DNA of 64,000 nt from Macrocystis pyrifera (GCA_031763025.1 JASSKH010000006.1:11591979-11655978); one strand, 5' to 3'; positions 1-12,200 are shown, numbered from the stretch's first letter. Translations and numbers: made by a program. Notes: generated by a model not told the origin, from the sequence alone.

Positions 1-43
1 ACCATGCACGACCTACCAGCACAGGTTTGTGAAACGTGGTCCT

Positions 44-245
44 CTTAATTAAGTTTTTTTTCGCCTTTCTTTGTGGTCGTGGAACCCAAACAACAATGAG
101 GATCTCGCTTTTTTTTTTCCTGTTCCTAAACCTACCTGCCCCCCTTAATTAAGTTTTTTTTCGCCTTTCTTTGTGGTGGTGGAACCCAAACAACAATAAT
201 AAGGATCCACTCGCTTTTTTTTTTTTCCTGTTCCTAAACCTACCT
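44..245. repeat. Tandem duplication, about 100-bp unit, two copies
   Basis: Two adjacent copies run from about 44-140 and 144-245. Each starts TCTTAATTAAG, contains CGCCTTTCTTTGTGG and ends CCTAAACCTACCTGCCC. Differences are a few substitutions and homopolymer lengths. No coding potential was seen. Confidence 0.8.
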
Positions 246-294
246 GCCCAAGGCAGTAAAGATACACGCTTTTATAGTTTTTTTTTTTTTTCAA

Positions 295-530
295 TCCTCC
301 GGCGGATTGGTAATAATAAAGCTTAAGCTCTCCACACACTTCCCCATGTTCAAATTTCGTGGCGTGTGTCAATTTAACCCATAGCTCCCGTTGCAACATC
401 AGAGCAGGCTGCTGTTACCACTGGCGCTTGGGCACGTTGATCCGACCTGACCCCCGAGAGGGGCACAGGTACGATGGAGACGGCCACCCGGGAGAGTATC
501 ATCTCCTCCGGGTAGTGTGGGACTCGCGCG
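295..530 (+). repeat. Dispersed repeat, copy 1 (inverted copy near 28.5 kb)
   Basis: This stretch matches the reverse complement of about 28405-28640 over some 230 bp. Shared landmarks are CCGGCGGATTGGTAA, TTTGGGCACGTTGA / CTTGGGCACGTTGA, CCGACCTGACCCCCGAGAGG and CCACCCGGGAGAGT. No ORF is conserved between the copies, so it reads as a non-coding dispersed element. Confidence 0.75.
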
Positions 531-1942
531 AGCTCACCAACTAACAAAAACCTATAGGCTATGATGCCTTCCCGCCGGAATTGGTCCCGTTACGGTCCAC
601 CCTACACGTTGGGGCGTTGGTACGCCTTAGACATATCACGAACCACCGCCACCGAGAGTGCTCCCTCACAGAGCACAGGTCTCGCTGCAAGTAACAGCAC
701 TTACTTTTAGAGGGTGTATGGTCCACTGAGCAGAGAGTCGCCGGTGGCAACTTTGAGGGCCGTATGGTCCATCCAGGCATTTTTTTTTTTCTGTAACCTA
801 CATATATTATACTATTAATGGTAGTCATAACTGACGAAAAAAAAAACGTTTTTTTTTCAGACGAAACAAATGGACTCGTGACCGCAAAGACAAGAGGGGC
901 CGATACCGAAGAGTAGAAGAAAAAAATCGTCTCTCCATCTCCAAAAGTCAAGCTAGTAAGGGGTATTCCACACCCCAAAATGCAACAAATAAAAACTCAG
1001 AGAGAGTCTCGCCAAAATCGGACCAAACTAGAACATTTCGGACAATACACGATTATCTTCCGAGATCTATGTGCTTGTACCATAAGCAATTTTTTCCCTT
1101 GAGCGGGTCGACGAAACGACTCGTTTCCCCTTAGTAAAAGAGGCCGAGGGCCGTCCAAATTCACGGTCGGAATCGTCTTTTGATTGTTGTACCGCTCGTT
1201 CCAAAGCGAAAAGCCGAAAACGTGTTTTTTCATTAGACAAAGGCAGCGAACAAACAAACCAATAATCGAACCCGTATACGACGGAGCAAAGGTGCGCCTT
1301 TTGATCGGCGATCCAATGGTGTAGTCAGATGTCCGACCAATATACTACTACGGACCAAGGAATCTCGCTTTGGGCGTGAATCCTGGTCCATTTCTGTCTC
1401 AAGCTTTTTTTGCTGGACAGAACAGGAGGTCATTTCCGATTTGAAAAAAAAAACACACACAAAACGGATCATGCTCCCGCGTCCCAAGCAAGGCTTCCAG
1501 GCACAGGCCACCTACGACCCTCTAAAACTTGGCAGCGAGGACGCGCAGATCAAAGGAGCATACATCCTTGGAAGTTTTAGCGCCATCCGCGCTCCGTGAA
1601 GCGAAGACTCGCGACGGCGGTGGGTGCTGTGTGCGAAAATCACGTTTTTTTTTCTGCGGGCACCGTTCAGAAATGACCCCATCACACTACCGACGGCGCT
1701 GCTTGCGGTTTTCTGCGCGATTAAGGAAAAAAAACTGTTTTTCTTCCGATCTCGGAATAGTCGGCCTCATAGGGTCGTTCTAGCCAATAGAAAATCCTCA
1801 GATTTTCCTCTTAATTTATTCAAGAAAAACGGGAAAAACAGGAAAAAAAACAACCAAATTTGGAAATTTTGGCAAAGGCAGAGGGCGAAATATTATGAAC
1901 GCTTTTTGACATACCTGGTACCTGATTTATTTTGGGCGGGCG
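531..1942. other. No gene recognised
   Basis: Many A or T homopolymers of 7-12 bases and moderately AT-rich sequence. Short ORFs on both strands lack recognisable domains and splice context. I see nothing I can annotate. Confidence 0.5.
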
Positions 1943-2195
1943 TGTACTCATTATCATGCATGGCCGTAGTCGTATGACCATAGACCCTCGCATCCCTACA
2001 ACAATGCTGGGACGGAGCACGTCGGGTTTTCTCCGACCAGGCAGACATTGCTTGCATTGCACCAACCGCGAAACGCCGTGAGGTGTTGGCGAGTCGCCTG
2101 AATGGCAAATCCTCAATCCTACTAAGAACCGCTTGTCAGGCGGACTTGCGTATGGATGGCAGCCGCAATGAATTAATATATTTTCCAGCGTGGCT
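1943..2195 (+). repeat. SINE-like dispersed repeat, subtype A
   Basis: A nearly full-length copy of about 250 bp. It starts GTACTCATTATCATGCATGG, carries GGCCGTAGTCGTATGACCAT and GGGACGGAGCACGTCGGGTT, and ends near TATGGATGGCAGC and CCAGCGTGGC. Other subtype A copies lie near 4.66, 15.5 (reverse), 40.1, 41.2, 44.5, 46.2, 46.7 and 59.5 kb (reverse). Subtype B shares only the first 70 bp or so. Confidence 0.8.
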
Positions 2196-2850
2196 AGTCA
2201 GGGGGAAGACGCCTGTGACTGCGGCGGCTTACTATACTCCAGAAGGCCGTTCAGTGTTGAGTGAAGAAAAAGCTCCTCCTGCGGGTTGAGTCAAAGATTA
2301 TCGTGACGATCGCACAAAATAATCTAAAAACATTAAAAAAAAAACAAAATCAGCAAAGTCGGCTGCATCGTATCATATTGCCGATGTGTCGCCATCGTCA
2401 ATTTGCTCCCCCGCGATATCCCCCCCTCCGATGTCCCAAAATGGACACCAGGTGCATATTAAGCGATGGAGTGCGCCTTGTGAAGTTAGCAACAATTTCT
2501 GCGGGTTACGTAGAGGGCTGGAGTACTAACGCTCCGAAATAAATGGGCTCAACGAAAAGAAACGGGCGAAATGGAACAGCGTCGTTCCTGGTAAAATTAC
2601 ACGCAACCCATCGTGTGGGGTATCATCATACAGTAGGTACCAAAGCTGTATGATGTCTAACACTTTGCCTCAACGGGCAATAAGGACGCGGAAGGAGGCC
2701 TCTAGCCCTATGGTGAGTATCATCGCACCTGATAAAAAGCCAAACGGTTGATAGAGGGGTGCGGCGAACGTACACGGTAGAGGTTCGAGTGGCACCGAAA
2801 TATTATGAAGCTCTACGCTTGAGGGTCGCTGTACCACTGCAGTGCTCTCC
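2196..2850. other. No gene recognised
   Basis: Mixed-composition sequence without a convincing ORF or a repeat I could match elsewhere in the window. Confidence 0.4.
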
Positions 2851-3070
2851 GGACAGATAGATCAAGATAGATCAGATAGATCATCTGCAAATCCTAACAT
2901 GCCGTTATGCGTTGTGCACAGGATCTGCATAGTACAGACCCCCAGCGCAGGAAAGATGTCCTAGATCACGCAGATCAATAAGGGTCTCACCCGACAGATC
3001 ATCTACAGGTCCTATCCTGCCGCTATGAGATGTCTAGCAGGATCTGTACCGTACAGATCCAACCCAGGAA
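2851..3070. repeat. Composite GATC-rich dispersed element
   Basis: Begins with a short run of AGATAGATC units and continues with phrases such as GATCATCTGCAAATCC and AGGATCTGCATAGTACAGA. These recur near 5.9-6.2, 11.9-12.2, 35.6-35.8, 42.0-42.8, 44.0-44.3 and 48.3-48.6 kb. It combines a GATCTATCTGTAGAT-type minisatellite with a conserved non-repetitive body. Confidence 0.7.
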
Positions 3071-4185
3071 TGCATAGCTCCAACTCGACATTGTGAGCGA
3101 TAAATAGGTGCTCCCCCCCCCCCCGCCCGCGCTCCCCCCGCTGCGCAATTTGGGCGTGAAACAGTCCTTGCGGAGGCATTGAACAACGTGGCACACCACT
3201 AGGCGTACCTAATGGAGACGTTGCCGACAACCCTGTGGGGTTTGCTACTGTACATGCAGTGTTCGATGTCTCCGACTTCTCTATTCGGTACGCCTGTAAG
3301 GTAAGCAATGTTCTTCCCCACAACAATGCATATACAATAGCAAACCCCGCAAGGTGTCGACAACCTCTCGAAACTCGGTACGCCTAATGGTGGTGTGCTA
3401 CGTTGCTCCAGTGTCTTCCACATTGAAGATTCCTTTACGCCCGACATTGTTGGGCAAACGGGGGGGGGGGGGGGGGGGGGGGCACAGCATACGCAAGCCC
3501 AACACACAACTGCATAGGTGACAAAACGAAATATATTTTGCATCGTAAAATACACGCAGACGTAGCACCTAACTTCTATGAGGTTGTTCCTCACTCGATT
3601 ACCTTCACATGTGGCGTCGTCGGCAGGACGCACACAAACACGTGCAGGGTTCCTATTAGCGGTTTCTTGCCTCTCCAGAGCTTCTGAGCGAGAGGGCGAG
3701 CATTCCTCTCTCAAGAGGAAGAATAAACAGCAGCGCCTTCACATGAATAGTTCCGGAGAGTTCTTCAATTTCTGTTCCTCAGTCCTTTTTGGAACAGCAC
3801 TACACATTCTCGGAGGGCAAGCATAAGTAATAATATTAGAGGGGAGACGGGTATATACCATGACACAAATCCCCGAAAACTGATTTTGAAAAAAAATAAA
3901 AAGGCAAACCCTGACGTGGCCTGTTAGTAACTATATATAACGCATCATAGCATGTAAACATACGTAAATATATTGAGTATTCAATTTCTCAGCTGAGAAG
4001 CCCCTCAGTTCTGGTGACATTTTAGCCAAAGAAACGTGCTCTACCTTCTACCATAGCATAGCTTCTATTCATCTATTTAGAGTGTTCGGAGCCGTGCTGC
4101 GATAGAGGTACGTACGAAGCACTTTAGAGCCAAAAACATGTTCGGCCTGACGCATGCTCCCCCTTCCCATCTGTTATGATCACCC
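3071..4185. other. No gene recognised; contains a G homopolymer at about 3462-3482
   Basis: Contains an uninterrupted G run near 3462-3482 and C-rich stretches near 3112-3140. Short phrases of the CCGACATTGT / TCGGAGGGCAA dispersed motif occur at about 3448 and 3811. No domain-bearing ORF was seen. Confidence 0.4.
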
Positions 4186-4255
4186 TTCTTTCTCCTCCTC
4201 CTCCTCCTCCTCCTCCTGCCTGCCTGCCTGACTGCCTGCTTGCCTGCCTGCCTTT
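4186..4255. repeat. CTC and TGCC microsatellites
   Basis: A (CTC)n run of about 25 bp is followed directly by (TGCC)n-type repeats ending in CTTTATAGTCG. Confidence 0.85.
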
Positions 4256-4659
4256 ATAGTCGTAGCTCGGATCCGAGTTGACAAAAGCAGGCTCTTCTTG
4301 CCCCCCTGCCTGGTACGGCATCTACGCGCCCTTCGTTTTTATCTCGAGAAGGGTGCGCACAACACTTTTCTTCCCTCGTCGACTTGCGCCTAATTCAGGA
4401 TCTACCAGATCTGAATCGTGTTTTATTTTTCGGCGTTCATGTTCGCCCTTTAAGGATTTAGACGTACTTTGGATGCTAAACCAGTCTAATTCTAAGTAAC
4501 TTGTCCCCATAAAACTGGACTGCAGCCCTAGAAGGGGTGGGTGGAAACCCACAGTAGTCCATACATAGCAACTTTCACCGCGCTGCACTTTCATGATTCT
4601 TAAGGCCAGGTTTTTGGGTGGGGGGGTGTACCCGATAGGAGACATGTCCTCGATCTCAT

Positions 4660-4775
4660 GCATGGCCGTAGTCGTATGACCATAGACCCTCGCATCCCTA
4701 CAATGCCGGACGGAGCATGTCGGGTTTTCACCGACCAGGCAGACATTGCTTGCACCAAGGGTGGGGGGGGGGGGA
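4660..4775 (+). repeat. SINE-like repeat, subtype A, 3'-truncated
   Basis: Contains CATGCATGGCCGTAGTCG, the GACGGAGCATGTCGGGTTTT block and CAGGCAGACATTGCTTGCAC, then breaks off into a G run at about 4765. Confidence 0.8.
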
Positions 4776-5355
4776 AAGAGCTTCCCTCGAGTGTGACCAA
4801 AAAATCCTCAGGAGAAAAAAAGGTACAGGTGCTGCCCCTCACCGTAGCATCATGCATCTAAAAAAAAAACCAGGTACACCCACCCCCTGCCGTACGTACT
4901 AAGATGCATCTGGAAAAAAAAAAAGGTACACCTCCTCTCGGACGGACGGGTGCTACAATAGAAAAGTACGGGTAGTGCACCTACTGTAAAAAGCGTCTGA
5001 GGCTCCTTCCTCCTCCTCACATGAGAAGCTTCTCTCTCTGTATGTATGCAGATACCTCACCCTAAAGCCGACTTTTTCTATAGAAAAACAAATATGAGCT
5101 GTCTAAACATGTACAGTAGTTAGTCCGATACACAATGATCTAGATCTAACGGGAAATTACTCTCAACGTACAACATCGAATCCAAATATACAATGGTGGT
5201 TGGGTTAACTGTCCTCGGTTGCAATGGTTGAGGAGCTCCGTGTGAGTGTGAGAAATGGTTGGGCTCAAAAATGCAACCGCCAATTCCTGTCGTATAGCAC
5301 TGCTCATCGGATATTATGACGGTAGGATAATACCAGGACCTGTTTATAGGTCGCG
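4776..5355. other. No gene recognised; short internal repeats
   Basis: Contains repeated A-run plus GGTACAC/GGTACAGGTG phrases near 4820-4935. No coding evidence beyond short unsupported ORFs. Confidence 0.4.
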
Positions 5356-5605
5356 TCAAACCTCGCGGGTCAGGTCGGGTCAGGTCGGGTCGGGTCGGGT
5401 CGGGCCGGGCCGGGTCGGGCAAACGGTGACCGGACCCGATGCGACCCGACCCGACCCGACCCGACCCGACAGAATCCGACCCAACCGGACCCAGCCCAAC
5501 CCGACCCGATCCGACCCGACCCGACCAAATCCGACCCAACCGGATCCGGCCCAACCCGACCCGACCCGACCCGACCCAACCCGACCCGGCCCGAGATTTC
5601 GAAAA
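5356..5605. repeat. GGGTC/GACCC pentamer satellite with internal strand switch
   Basis: About 60 bp of GGGTC units is followed, after a short spacer carrying CAAACGGTGACC, by about 170 bp of GACCC units with scattered variants. The two arms are reverse complements, so the tract could fold into a large hairpin. Long ORFs read through it in several frames, but these come from pentamer periodicity. A smaller palindromic tract of the same unit lies at 16987-17027. Confidence 0.85.
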
Positions 5606-5925
5606 ATTCTCGACCCGACCCAGGGGGGTTGGGCCTGCAAAGAGTCTGGGAGGACACAGTAACACACTAGTGCAATGGTGAAATAGTGAAAGAGTACAAT
5701 AGTGCAATACCAGGTAGTGGTAGTGGTAGTGGGTAGGTAGCTCCTCAAATGAAGAGCTCCATGAGTGAGAAAATTTTCCCAGCGCACACAGATCATCGAT
5801 CGAATCCCCCACGTCTCATTTTCTAGATATTTCAAGGCAGATATATCATCGTCTATTCCCGATCTTGTACACACGGTCTATGTAGAAATATAGCTGCCGG
5901 GTTCGGAGGCCAGCACAATCTGCTG
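5606..5925. other. No gene recognised
   Basis: Contains short tandem AGTGCAATAGTG-like and GTAGTGGTAGTGG runs near 5670-5745. Nothing else supportable. Confidence 0.4.
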
Positions 5926-6240
5926 CATGGCCCACAACAGCACCAGTACACATGTTTCCTGGGTTGGATCTGCCCTGCAAGGAAGATAGATCATGCACAA
6001 CCTCTTACAACGGCAGGTGGGGATCTATCTGATCTATCTGTAGATGATCTATCTAATATATCTGTAGATGATATATCTGCAGATTGTCTATCTGTAGATG
6101 ATCTATCTGATCTGTCTGAAGATGATCAATCTGTTTATGATCTATCTGTGTATGATCAATATGTAGATGATCTATATGTAGATCATCTATCTGTACATGA
6201 TCTATCTGTACATGATCTATCTGTCCGAGTTGTGGGACAT
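5926..6240. repeat. Composite GATC-rich element with GATCTATCTGTAGAT minisatellite
   Basis: A unique-like body of about 90 bp precedes about 220 bp of imperfect units of the form GATCTATCTGTAGAT. It belongs to the same family as the elements near 42.2 and 48.5 kb. Confidence 0.8.
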
Positions 6241-7009
6241 TTTGGGCTCAAAATTGTAACAACCCCTACCCTATATAGCACGGCTTCACAAACTTGTACG
6301 TATGGAGGTAGAGGGCTGCACTAAAGCTCTCAAAACTTTGCCCCCCTCGCCCCCCTGCCCCCTCCCTTGGCACGTCAGCGCCCAACCAAATTTTGGGAAC
6401 TCCCTCGCAGGGACTTCATAATTTAATATATTTAATATTAACATGCTACTGGTAGTATAGTATACCGGTAAACCTGTCTAGCTAGAACTACCCGGTCAAA
6501 CTCATTTTGCGTCGGACTATTCTTTCACGTACGCTCCTAATAACTCAAAACTACGTATCTCCACAGGGCCAAGGCGTGCTGCATCCTGTTGTGCCAACCC
6601 TGGAAGCATGCCGCAAAAAAACGGCCGCCCCTCCCCCTGTTTCCACCTACCATCATAAATCTGGGTACCTCACACCGTCAATTGAAAACTGCCGCTTAAG
6701 GCATCACCGCAACGAAAAAACCGTCCGTTTGTGGACACTAACTGTCGAAAGCGAGATCAAAATGACCGAAACTCGTATATCAAAACGAAGACCGAACCGG
6801 CACGCTCGAGTTTCAAAGTGATTGCGCAAATTCGCATGCAACCGTACCCACCACTGCTGTGCCGCGATCCCGAAATTTATTTTTTTCTGACATGCACGCG
6901 CGGTTCCGCAACTCTCCTTCCGACACACTCCTACCCTCACCCTCACCCCACCTCCCCCACCCTCACCACCACCTTCACCGCCCTCAATCCCCACTCCCAC
7001 TCTCACGTT
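6241..7009. other. No gene recognised; C-rich microsatellite
   Basis: A polypyrimidine stretch of CCCTCACC- and CCACCTCC-type units lies at about 6925-7000. Flanking ORFs are short and carry no recognisable domain. Confidence 0.4.
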
Positions 7010-7880
7010 TTTTTGTTGTTTGAGATCGCTATATATTCCACGGGAAACAAAATACACAGGCCGGTATGCCACTCCGTACGTGTGTCATGGATATATTTAC
7101 GCAATCCGAAAAGCTTGCAAAGTCCACAGCAGTCCCTCGTTTAGTACGACCAATTGGCATATTTTTACACCGGTGTCTCCCCTCCCCAACGTGTAAACAA
7201 ACGCGAAAGCCCCCCCCCCGCTGCCGCCGCCTGCCCGCTCTCCGCGGCTCGCTGCCTTAGCGCACACAAGGAAATACTTCGCGCTACTCGCCGTGTTCCT
7301 CGGGGCGAAAATTGCTTCGCATCACATGACCGCCACCGTGTACGAGTAAAAGGGTCACGAGACGAGGCAGGAGTCACGAGTCACAGAGTCACAAGTCACA
7401 TAGTCACAAGAGTCGTCGCTCCGAGCGCTGTTCGCGGGCAACAAACCCTCAATATTTACTATGCTCGTCGTTTCCAGAGGAGCTCTCTCCTGCGCCTCCG
7501 CATCATCATCACCACTACCACCATCACCACCACCACCACCACCACCACCACCCCCAACCCCAACCCCCACCCCCACGAGTTTTTTGTTGAGATCGCTATA
7601 TCCCACGAGGACAAAATATACAGGCCGATATACCGCTGGCCGCGTGTGCCGTGGATAAAATTACTGAATCCGAAAAGCTTGCAAAGCCCACAGCAGTCCC
7701 TCCTTTAGTACCACCACAAGCGGGATAGTTTATACCCGCTGCACCCTTTCTCGTATGCGTAAAAACATTCGAGCCCCCCGTTGCCCTCTGCGGCTCGCTG
7801 CTCACCGTACACAACAAGAAAAAATCGATATCTCGCCGTTTTTTTTTTTTCGTGAAGGTGATCGTCGGGGCAAATATTGA
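7010..7880. repeat. Diverged tandem duplication with unit of about 570 bp
   Basis: The sequence at about 7010-7260 recurs at about 7580-7820. Shared phrases include GAGATCGCTATAT, AATCCGAAAAGCTTGCAAAG, CCACAGCAGTCCCTC and GCGGCTCGCTGC. Between the copies lies the decayed fragment of the neighbouring GOLD gene's 3' end, so duplication of this flank was complex. Confidence 0.75.
7361..7606 (-). pseudogene. Decayed copy of the 3' end of the GOLD-domain gene
   Basis: On the minus strand this stretch reads RAPLETTSIVNIEGLLPANS, then ARSDDS. It aligns with the true C-terminus QGSPETINMVKMEDFLAANS, then TERRPS and stop, encoded at 8512-8600. Nucleotide similarity (AGTCGTCGCTCCG and ATATTTA...CGTCGTTTCC blocks) extends into the GTCAC-rich repeat that follows the real stop codon. 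The copy lacks that stop and the rest of the gene, so it is read as a partial duplication and not a functional exon. Confidence 0.65.
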
Positions 7881-8398
7881 TGAGCAAATACCTCACCGTC
7901 ACGTCGTAAGAGTACCCCTAAATCGGGACGTCATTTTCGCGTGTCAATTGCGATGTATTTTTGAAATAGATCTCCACCCACCATAAATGTGATTGATGCG
8001 TTGTGGTCATCAGTGATCAGCAGCACCGTGTAAAAAAGTAAAAAAAAAACAAAAAACAAAAAGTAAAAACGCCAGATTCTGGCCAAAAAAACTACACGAC
8101 GACAAAACCACTAATAGTTCACGAATCGCAAGCGCCCCCCCGCGCGCTGCTTCACCTCCACATCACGCATGCGCAGCAGCAATAAAAGCATGCAGCAGCA
8201 GTCACCGGGATCAATCGACCGCTCGTGGTGATGGGATCACCGAACGACAAAACACCCTACTATCGCAGTCTATATGCATGCCGTTAGTCTTTCATGCTAG
8301 GTATGTAGACTAACCGCCCTCACATCATACAGCACTCCTACCCCCTCCCAAAAAACAATCAGTCAGCCACAGCCAAACTGATCCAGTCACGGGTCGCG

Positions 8399-8511
8399 CG
8401 TCAAGAGTCACGCGTCACGCGTCACGCGTCACATGTCATACGTCACGCGTCACGAACACGTGTCACGCGTCACAAGTCACAAGTCACACGTCACACGTCA
8501 TGCGGCACGAG
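8399..8511. repeat. GTCACGC-type minisatellite abutting the GOLD gene stop codon
   Basis: Imperfect 7-9-bp units (GTCACGCGTCACGC, GTCACAAGTCACA) occupy about 110 bp immediately downstream of the minus-strand stop codon, so they would be transcribed as 3' UTR. The same repeat follows the decayed copy at 7361-7410. Confidence 0.85.
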
Positions 8512-9252
8512 TCAAGAGGGTCGTCGCTCCGTGCTGTTCGCAGCCAAGAAATCCTCCATCTTCACCATATTTATCGTTTCCGGGGAGCCCTGCTGCACCT
8601 CCCCACCTCCCTGTTCCACCATCTCCTGCATCTCCCCATCCCCCTTCACGACTACCGCTCCGCCGGCTCCCTTCTCGCCCCCTCCCCCGGCCAAAGGATG
8701 GCTGGTTTCCTCGCCGCGTGCTCCCTCCCCCGACTCCACCACCGCAGAGGACAACGCCTCTTCGAAAACATGTCCCTTGCCTTGCCTCGCCCCTCCACAC
8801 AAGTCCACATTCATCTCCGAGATACGAGGTATCGCCTGATTGAAGGCATGTTCCTCCTCTTGTCGCCCCAACCTCTCGGCCATTTTCGTCTCAGACCTCG
8901 AGATAGAGGACCTCCTGCCCCCCCCGGCGGCTTCATGGTCTTTTTTCACGGCGGGATAAGAGGGGTAAGAGGCAGAAAAGAGAGACCCCTCGCCCAAAAC
9001 GCGCCCCTCCTCCCCTCCCCTCACCCCTCCACGCACATCCGCATCCATCGGGGGATAGGATGCCTCTTCCCCTTCCGACTCGTCTATCGCGAAAGCTTCT
9101 GTGTCGCCGCCGCCGAGAGAGTCTCGTCCCCCCCCCTCGTTATTGTCCTCCTCATCATCGCTGAAGTGGCCGGAAGGAGGTTTGTCGGCCGGAGTGGTGG
9201 GGGAGGGGGGGGGAGGAGCCGCGGGATCGATCCCCGGCTGAACCACGTGCAC
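8512..9252 (-). CDS. GOLD gene terminal exon
   Basis: The acceptor AACCAG precedes GTG CAC GTG GTT (VHVVQPG), which completes the final GOLD strand as LAYK|VHVVQP across a phase-0 junction with the exon at 11.4 kb. The 246-residue tail is acidic and Gly-rich, includes SDDEEDNNEGGG, and ends in a stop at 8512. The opposite strand is also open over this stretch because of composition; the splice match decides the strand. Confidence 0.75.
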   Translation of the reverse strand: MHVVQPGIDPAAPPPPSPTTPADKPPSGHFSDDEEDNNEGGGRDSLGGGDTEAFAIDESEGEEASYPPMDADVRGGVRGGEEGRVLGEGSLFSASYPSYPAVKKDHEAAGGGRRSSISRSETKMAERLGRQEEEHAFNQAIPRISEMNVDLCGGARQGKGHVFEEALSSAVVESGEGARGEETSHPLAGGGGEKGAGGAVVVKGDGEMQEMVEQGGGEVQQGSPETINMVKMEDFLAANSTERRPS

Positions 9253-12200
9253 CTGGTTGTTGATTGATTGGTGCGAGCGGCCGGAAGGGCGGGAGAGGTG
9301 TGCACCGTGTCGTCGGTCGGTCGGTCCGTCGGTCAGTCGGTCGCAGAGTAAGAAGAATGGAGGACGTTTTTTTTTTCATAACATTGTTTCAGGGCGGTAC
9401 GAGATGTCACTGTAAGAAAACCAATGTGTGCGGGTAGTTTTATGAAAGCAGGGGATGATCGGAAAAAAAAAAAAACAAAAAACGACACGCCCACGCCAAG
9501 CGACATTTTCGTTCTTTGAGTCCCAGACAGGGAAGAGTCCTTCTAAATAAAATATAAAAAACCAAGCAGACATGAAAAAAAAAAAAAAAAAAATCTTGAA
9601 AACATTGGCATTAGATGTATTCCTCCAGATGTTTCCCCGTTTAGATGTGTGTGTGTTTTTTTTTTCTCGTTGTCAACCTATGAAGCTGTTATCGTATGGG
9701 TCCGTTTTTTTTTTCGTGTCCTGTGGGTGCAACAGAACAATCGCGTTTTGTTTTCTTTCTCGTCACCGTCTCAATGTTTTGGGGAGTAGTACACTTGTCC
9801 TACTATCGCACCCAGAGTTGAGCACCGAGAACATTTTTTGGCGACAAAAGCAAAAACTAGGACTCGAGCCGAAACCGAACTCGGAACCAGAACCGGGCTC
9901 TCGATATTCGATCGTTCGGTTTTTGGTGATCAAGAACAAAAATCGGGGTTTTCGCTCAAAAATCGCAATCGGAAAACGTTTTTCGGTATCGGCTCTATGC
10001 CCGACGTCGGAAAACGGATTTTTAGATTAGGTTCAAAAACCGAAATAGAACGAACGTTTTACGTTGGTTTTGGTTCCAAAACGGGAATCGGAAAAACTGA
10101 TTCAGATATTGTGTGGATGCATCGGTTTAGACCACGGGGATGTATTCACCACCCATGGTGCGGTAGTGTCAGGGTGTTAGTTCATGTCACTCAGGAGCGT
10201 CTAGACGTTAATTTGAAGAAAAATCGGTCAATAAATTTCCGCCCCGAGGGGTACCACCCAGTCAGACCAGAAATACGTACAGGGTACATTTCGACACTTT
10301 GCTTGTCGTAATCTAAACGCGCCTTCTATTTACAAGTAGGATCATATTGGTTTGTCCGTTGGGCTACTGGTAAAAAAAGGTCAACCGAACACCTATCCTA
10401 GACGAAGCCTCTAAACACTCTCTCATCCTTCAGAGCAAGCAGACCCCACGAAATTAAACGCTTTAAACAGACCGATCACCTTCCGCACAAACGCTACTAC
10501 AGCAGTTTACAAAGGAAATTTAGACTAGAAGGTCGTCCTGGACACGCTCAAGGTTTGAGCTCGATCCCAGGACTGTACAGTAGCTGGCAAATGGGATGGC
10601 CTTAAGGGCCTGGTCGAATATCCCCAACTCGAGCAAGGAGTACCTGTTTGAGTGGGAGGTCTTTACTCTGCGAGAGCAGCGCTGCTTGAAAAAAAGCAAT
10701 CCTTCTTTATCCCACCGCAGCCTCTAATCCTAAACAATCATTAGCCCTCTGGGCAATTGAGAGGGAAGAGTTGACGTTAGAAAGTGACGGACCACAGCAA
10801 TGGACACTGCGCGATTGGGGGATGATGCAATAGTTGGTGTCTGAGTTACAGCTACGATGCAAGGAGTTGCACGGCATACATGGGCGCAACATGATCCTAC
10901 CTGTACTTCTAGCCGGTCACGCTATATACTCGTAGGCGATTGATATCATCAATAATACCAACCATTGTTTGGGTCACTATTTATCTGTAGATGATCTGTC
11001 CAAGGTGTCAAATAGTACAAGCTATTAATAAGACCGATACACGATTCTATGGGGATACTTATGATATTTTATGTACCTGAACAAAAGTTTTTTTTGCTGT
11101 TGTTCGCGACATCGCGTTTCGTACGTTTTTTTTTTTTGCTTTTTTTTCCGGGAGTGTTCTGTTATTTCACCACGTTTTTGGTTGTTGACAACTGACGCTA
11201 TGAAACATTAACATATACTGCAAAAACAAATGGGATCCAATCATACAAATGCAATGGTTGATGCAATGGTTGAGGCATATGCAATGGTTGATACAGATGC
11301 AACGGTTGAGAGCGAGTTGCGACTGATAACGCGCAACAACCCCTACCGCCTGACAACAACATTAGAAGCATGTATGTATGGATATGTACCAACCTTGTAC
11401 GCGAGAGTCTTCGGGCGCAGACGGCTGTAGGAGTTGTCCCAGACCATGACCAACACAGCCGCCGCGTCTCCCTCGGCCGTCCACCTCCCCTGGAACGTTT
11501 CGCCGGCACCGTACCTGCGGCATGGTATGGTATAGTGGGTAGTGCAGCATGAAATAGCCGTGCCGCCGAACTGGCAAAAAAAAAAAGAAACGCAGGTACT
11601 CAAACGAAGTGTGAAAAGCAATTAATTGCGCATGTATACATTTTGTGTGCAACACTTGCTGTGGTCCGAAAACACGGTAAACATGCATGCGCGGCAACGC
11701 GCCACAAAAAATGTGGTCTACGTGCGACGTTTCCTGCGTGTGTTGGTTGGTTTTCCCATTGGTTCAATTCTCTTCTTTTTTCTGTTCCTGCTCTAAGAGG
11801 TGATCGACGCTGAAAGAAAGCTCATCAAGAGTTATTCGCTGCGCGTTGTTTCAGGGAGGCAAAACATGACAACAAAAAAAAAAACAGACGCACGCGAGAC
11901 AGACGACCAGACAGATCAGACAGGTCATCTACAGATCTATTCCCACAGTTCATGATCTATTACGGGGGTCTATAGTTAACAGGATCTATGGCATACATAA
12001 AACCTATATATCTAGGTATTTTTACTAACAATATTTGGTCCTGTTTACTATGGTCCCCCGTAATAGATCTTTCAGGGCAGATAGATCCCTGATCTGTATG
12101 ATCTGCATGATCTAGCTCATGTTGCCGGGTGGGAGTGGTATATTCTGCATGATCTCCAGTGCCAGCAGCGCAGCACATAACTTGTTTTCCTATTTATTAC

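Noticed and set aside
5120-5874. Overlapping ORFs on both strands with GRVGSGRVG / DPTRPDPTRP repeats
   Set aside because: Produced by the GGGTC pentamer period, which keeps all frames open.
8500-9267. Plus-strand ORF of 255 codons opposite the GOLD terminal exon
   Set aside because: Shadow of the minus-strand exon, which has a matching acceptor and completes a GOLD domain in phase.
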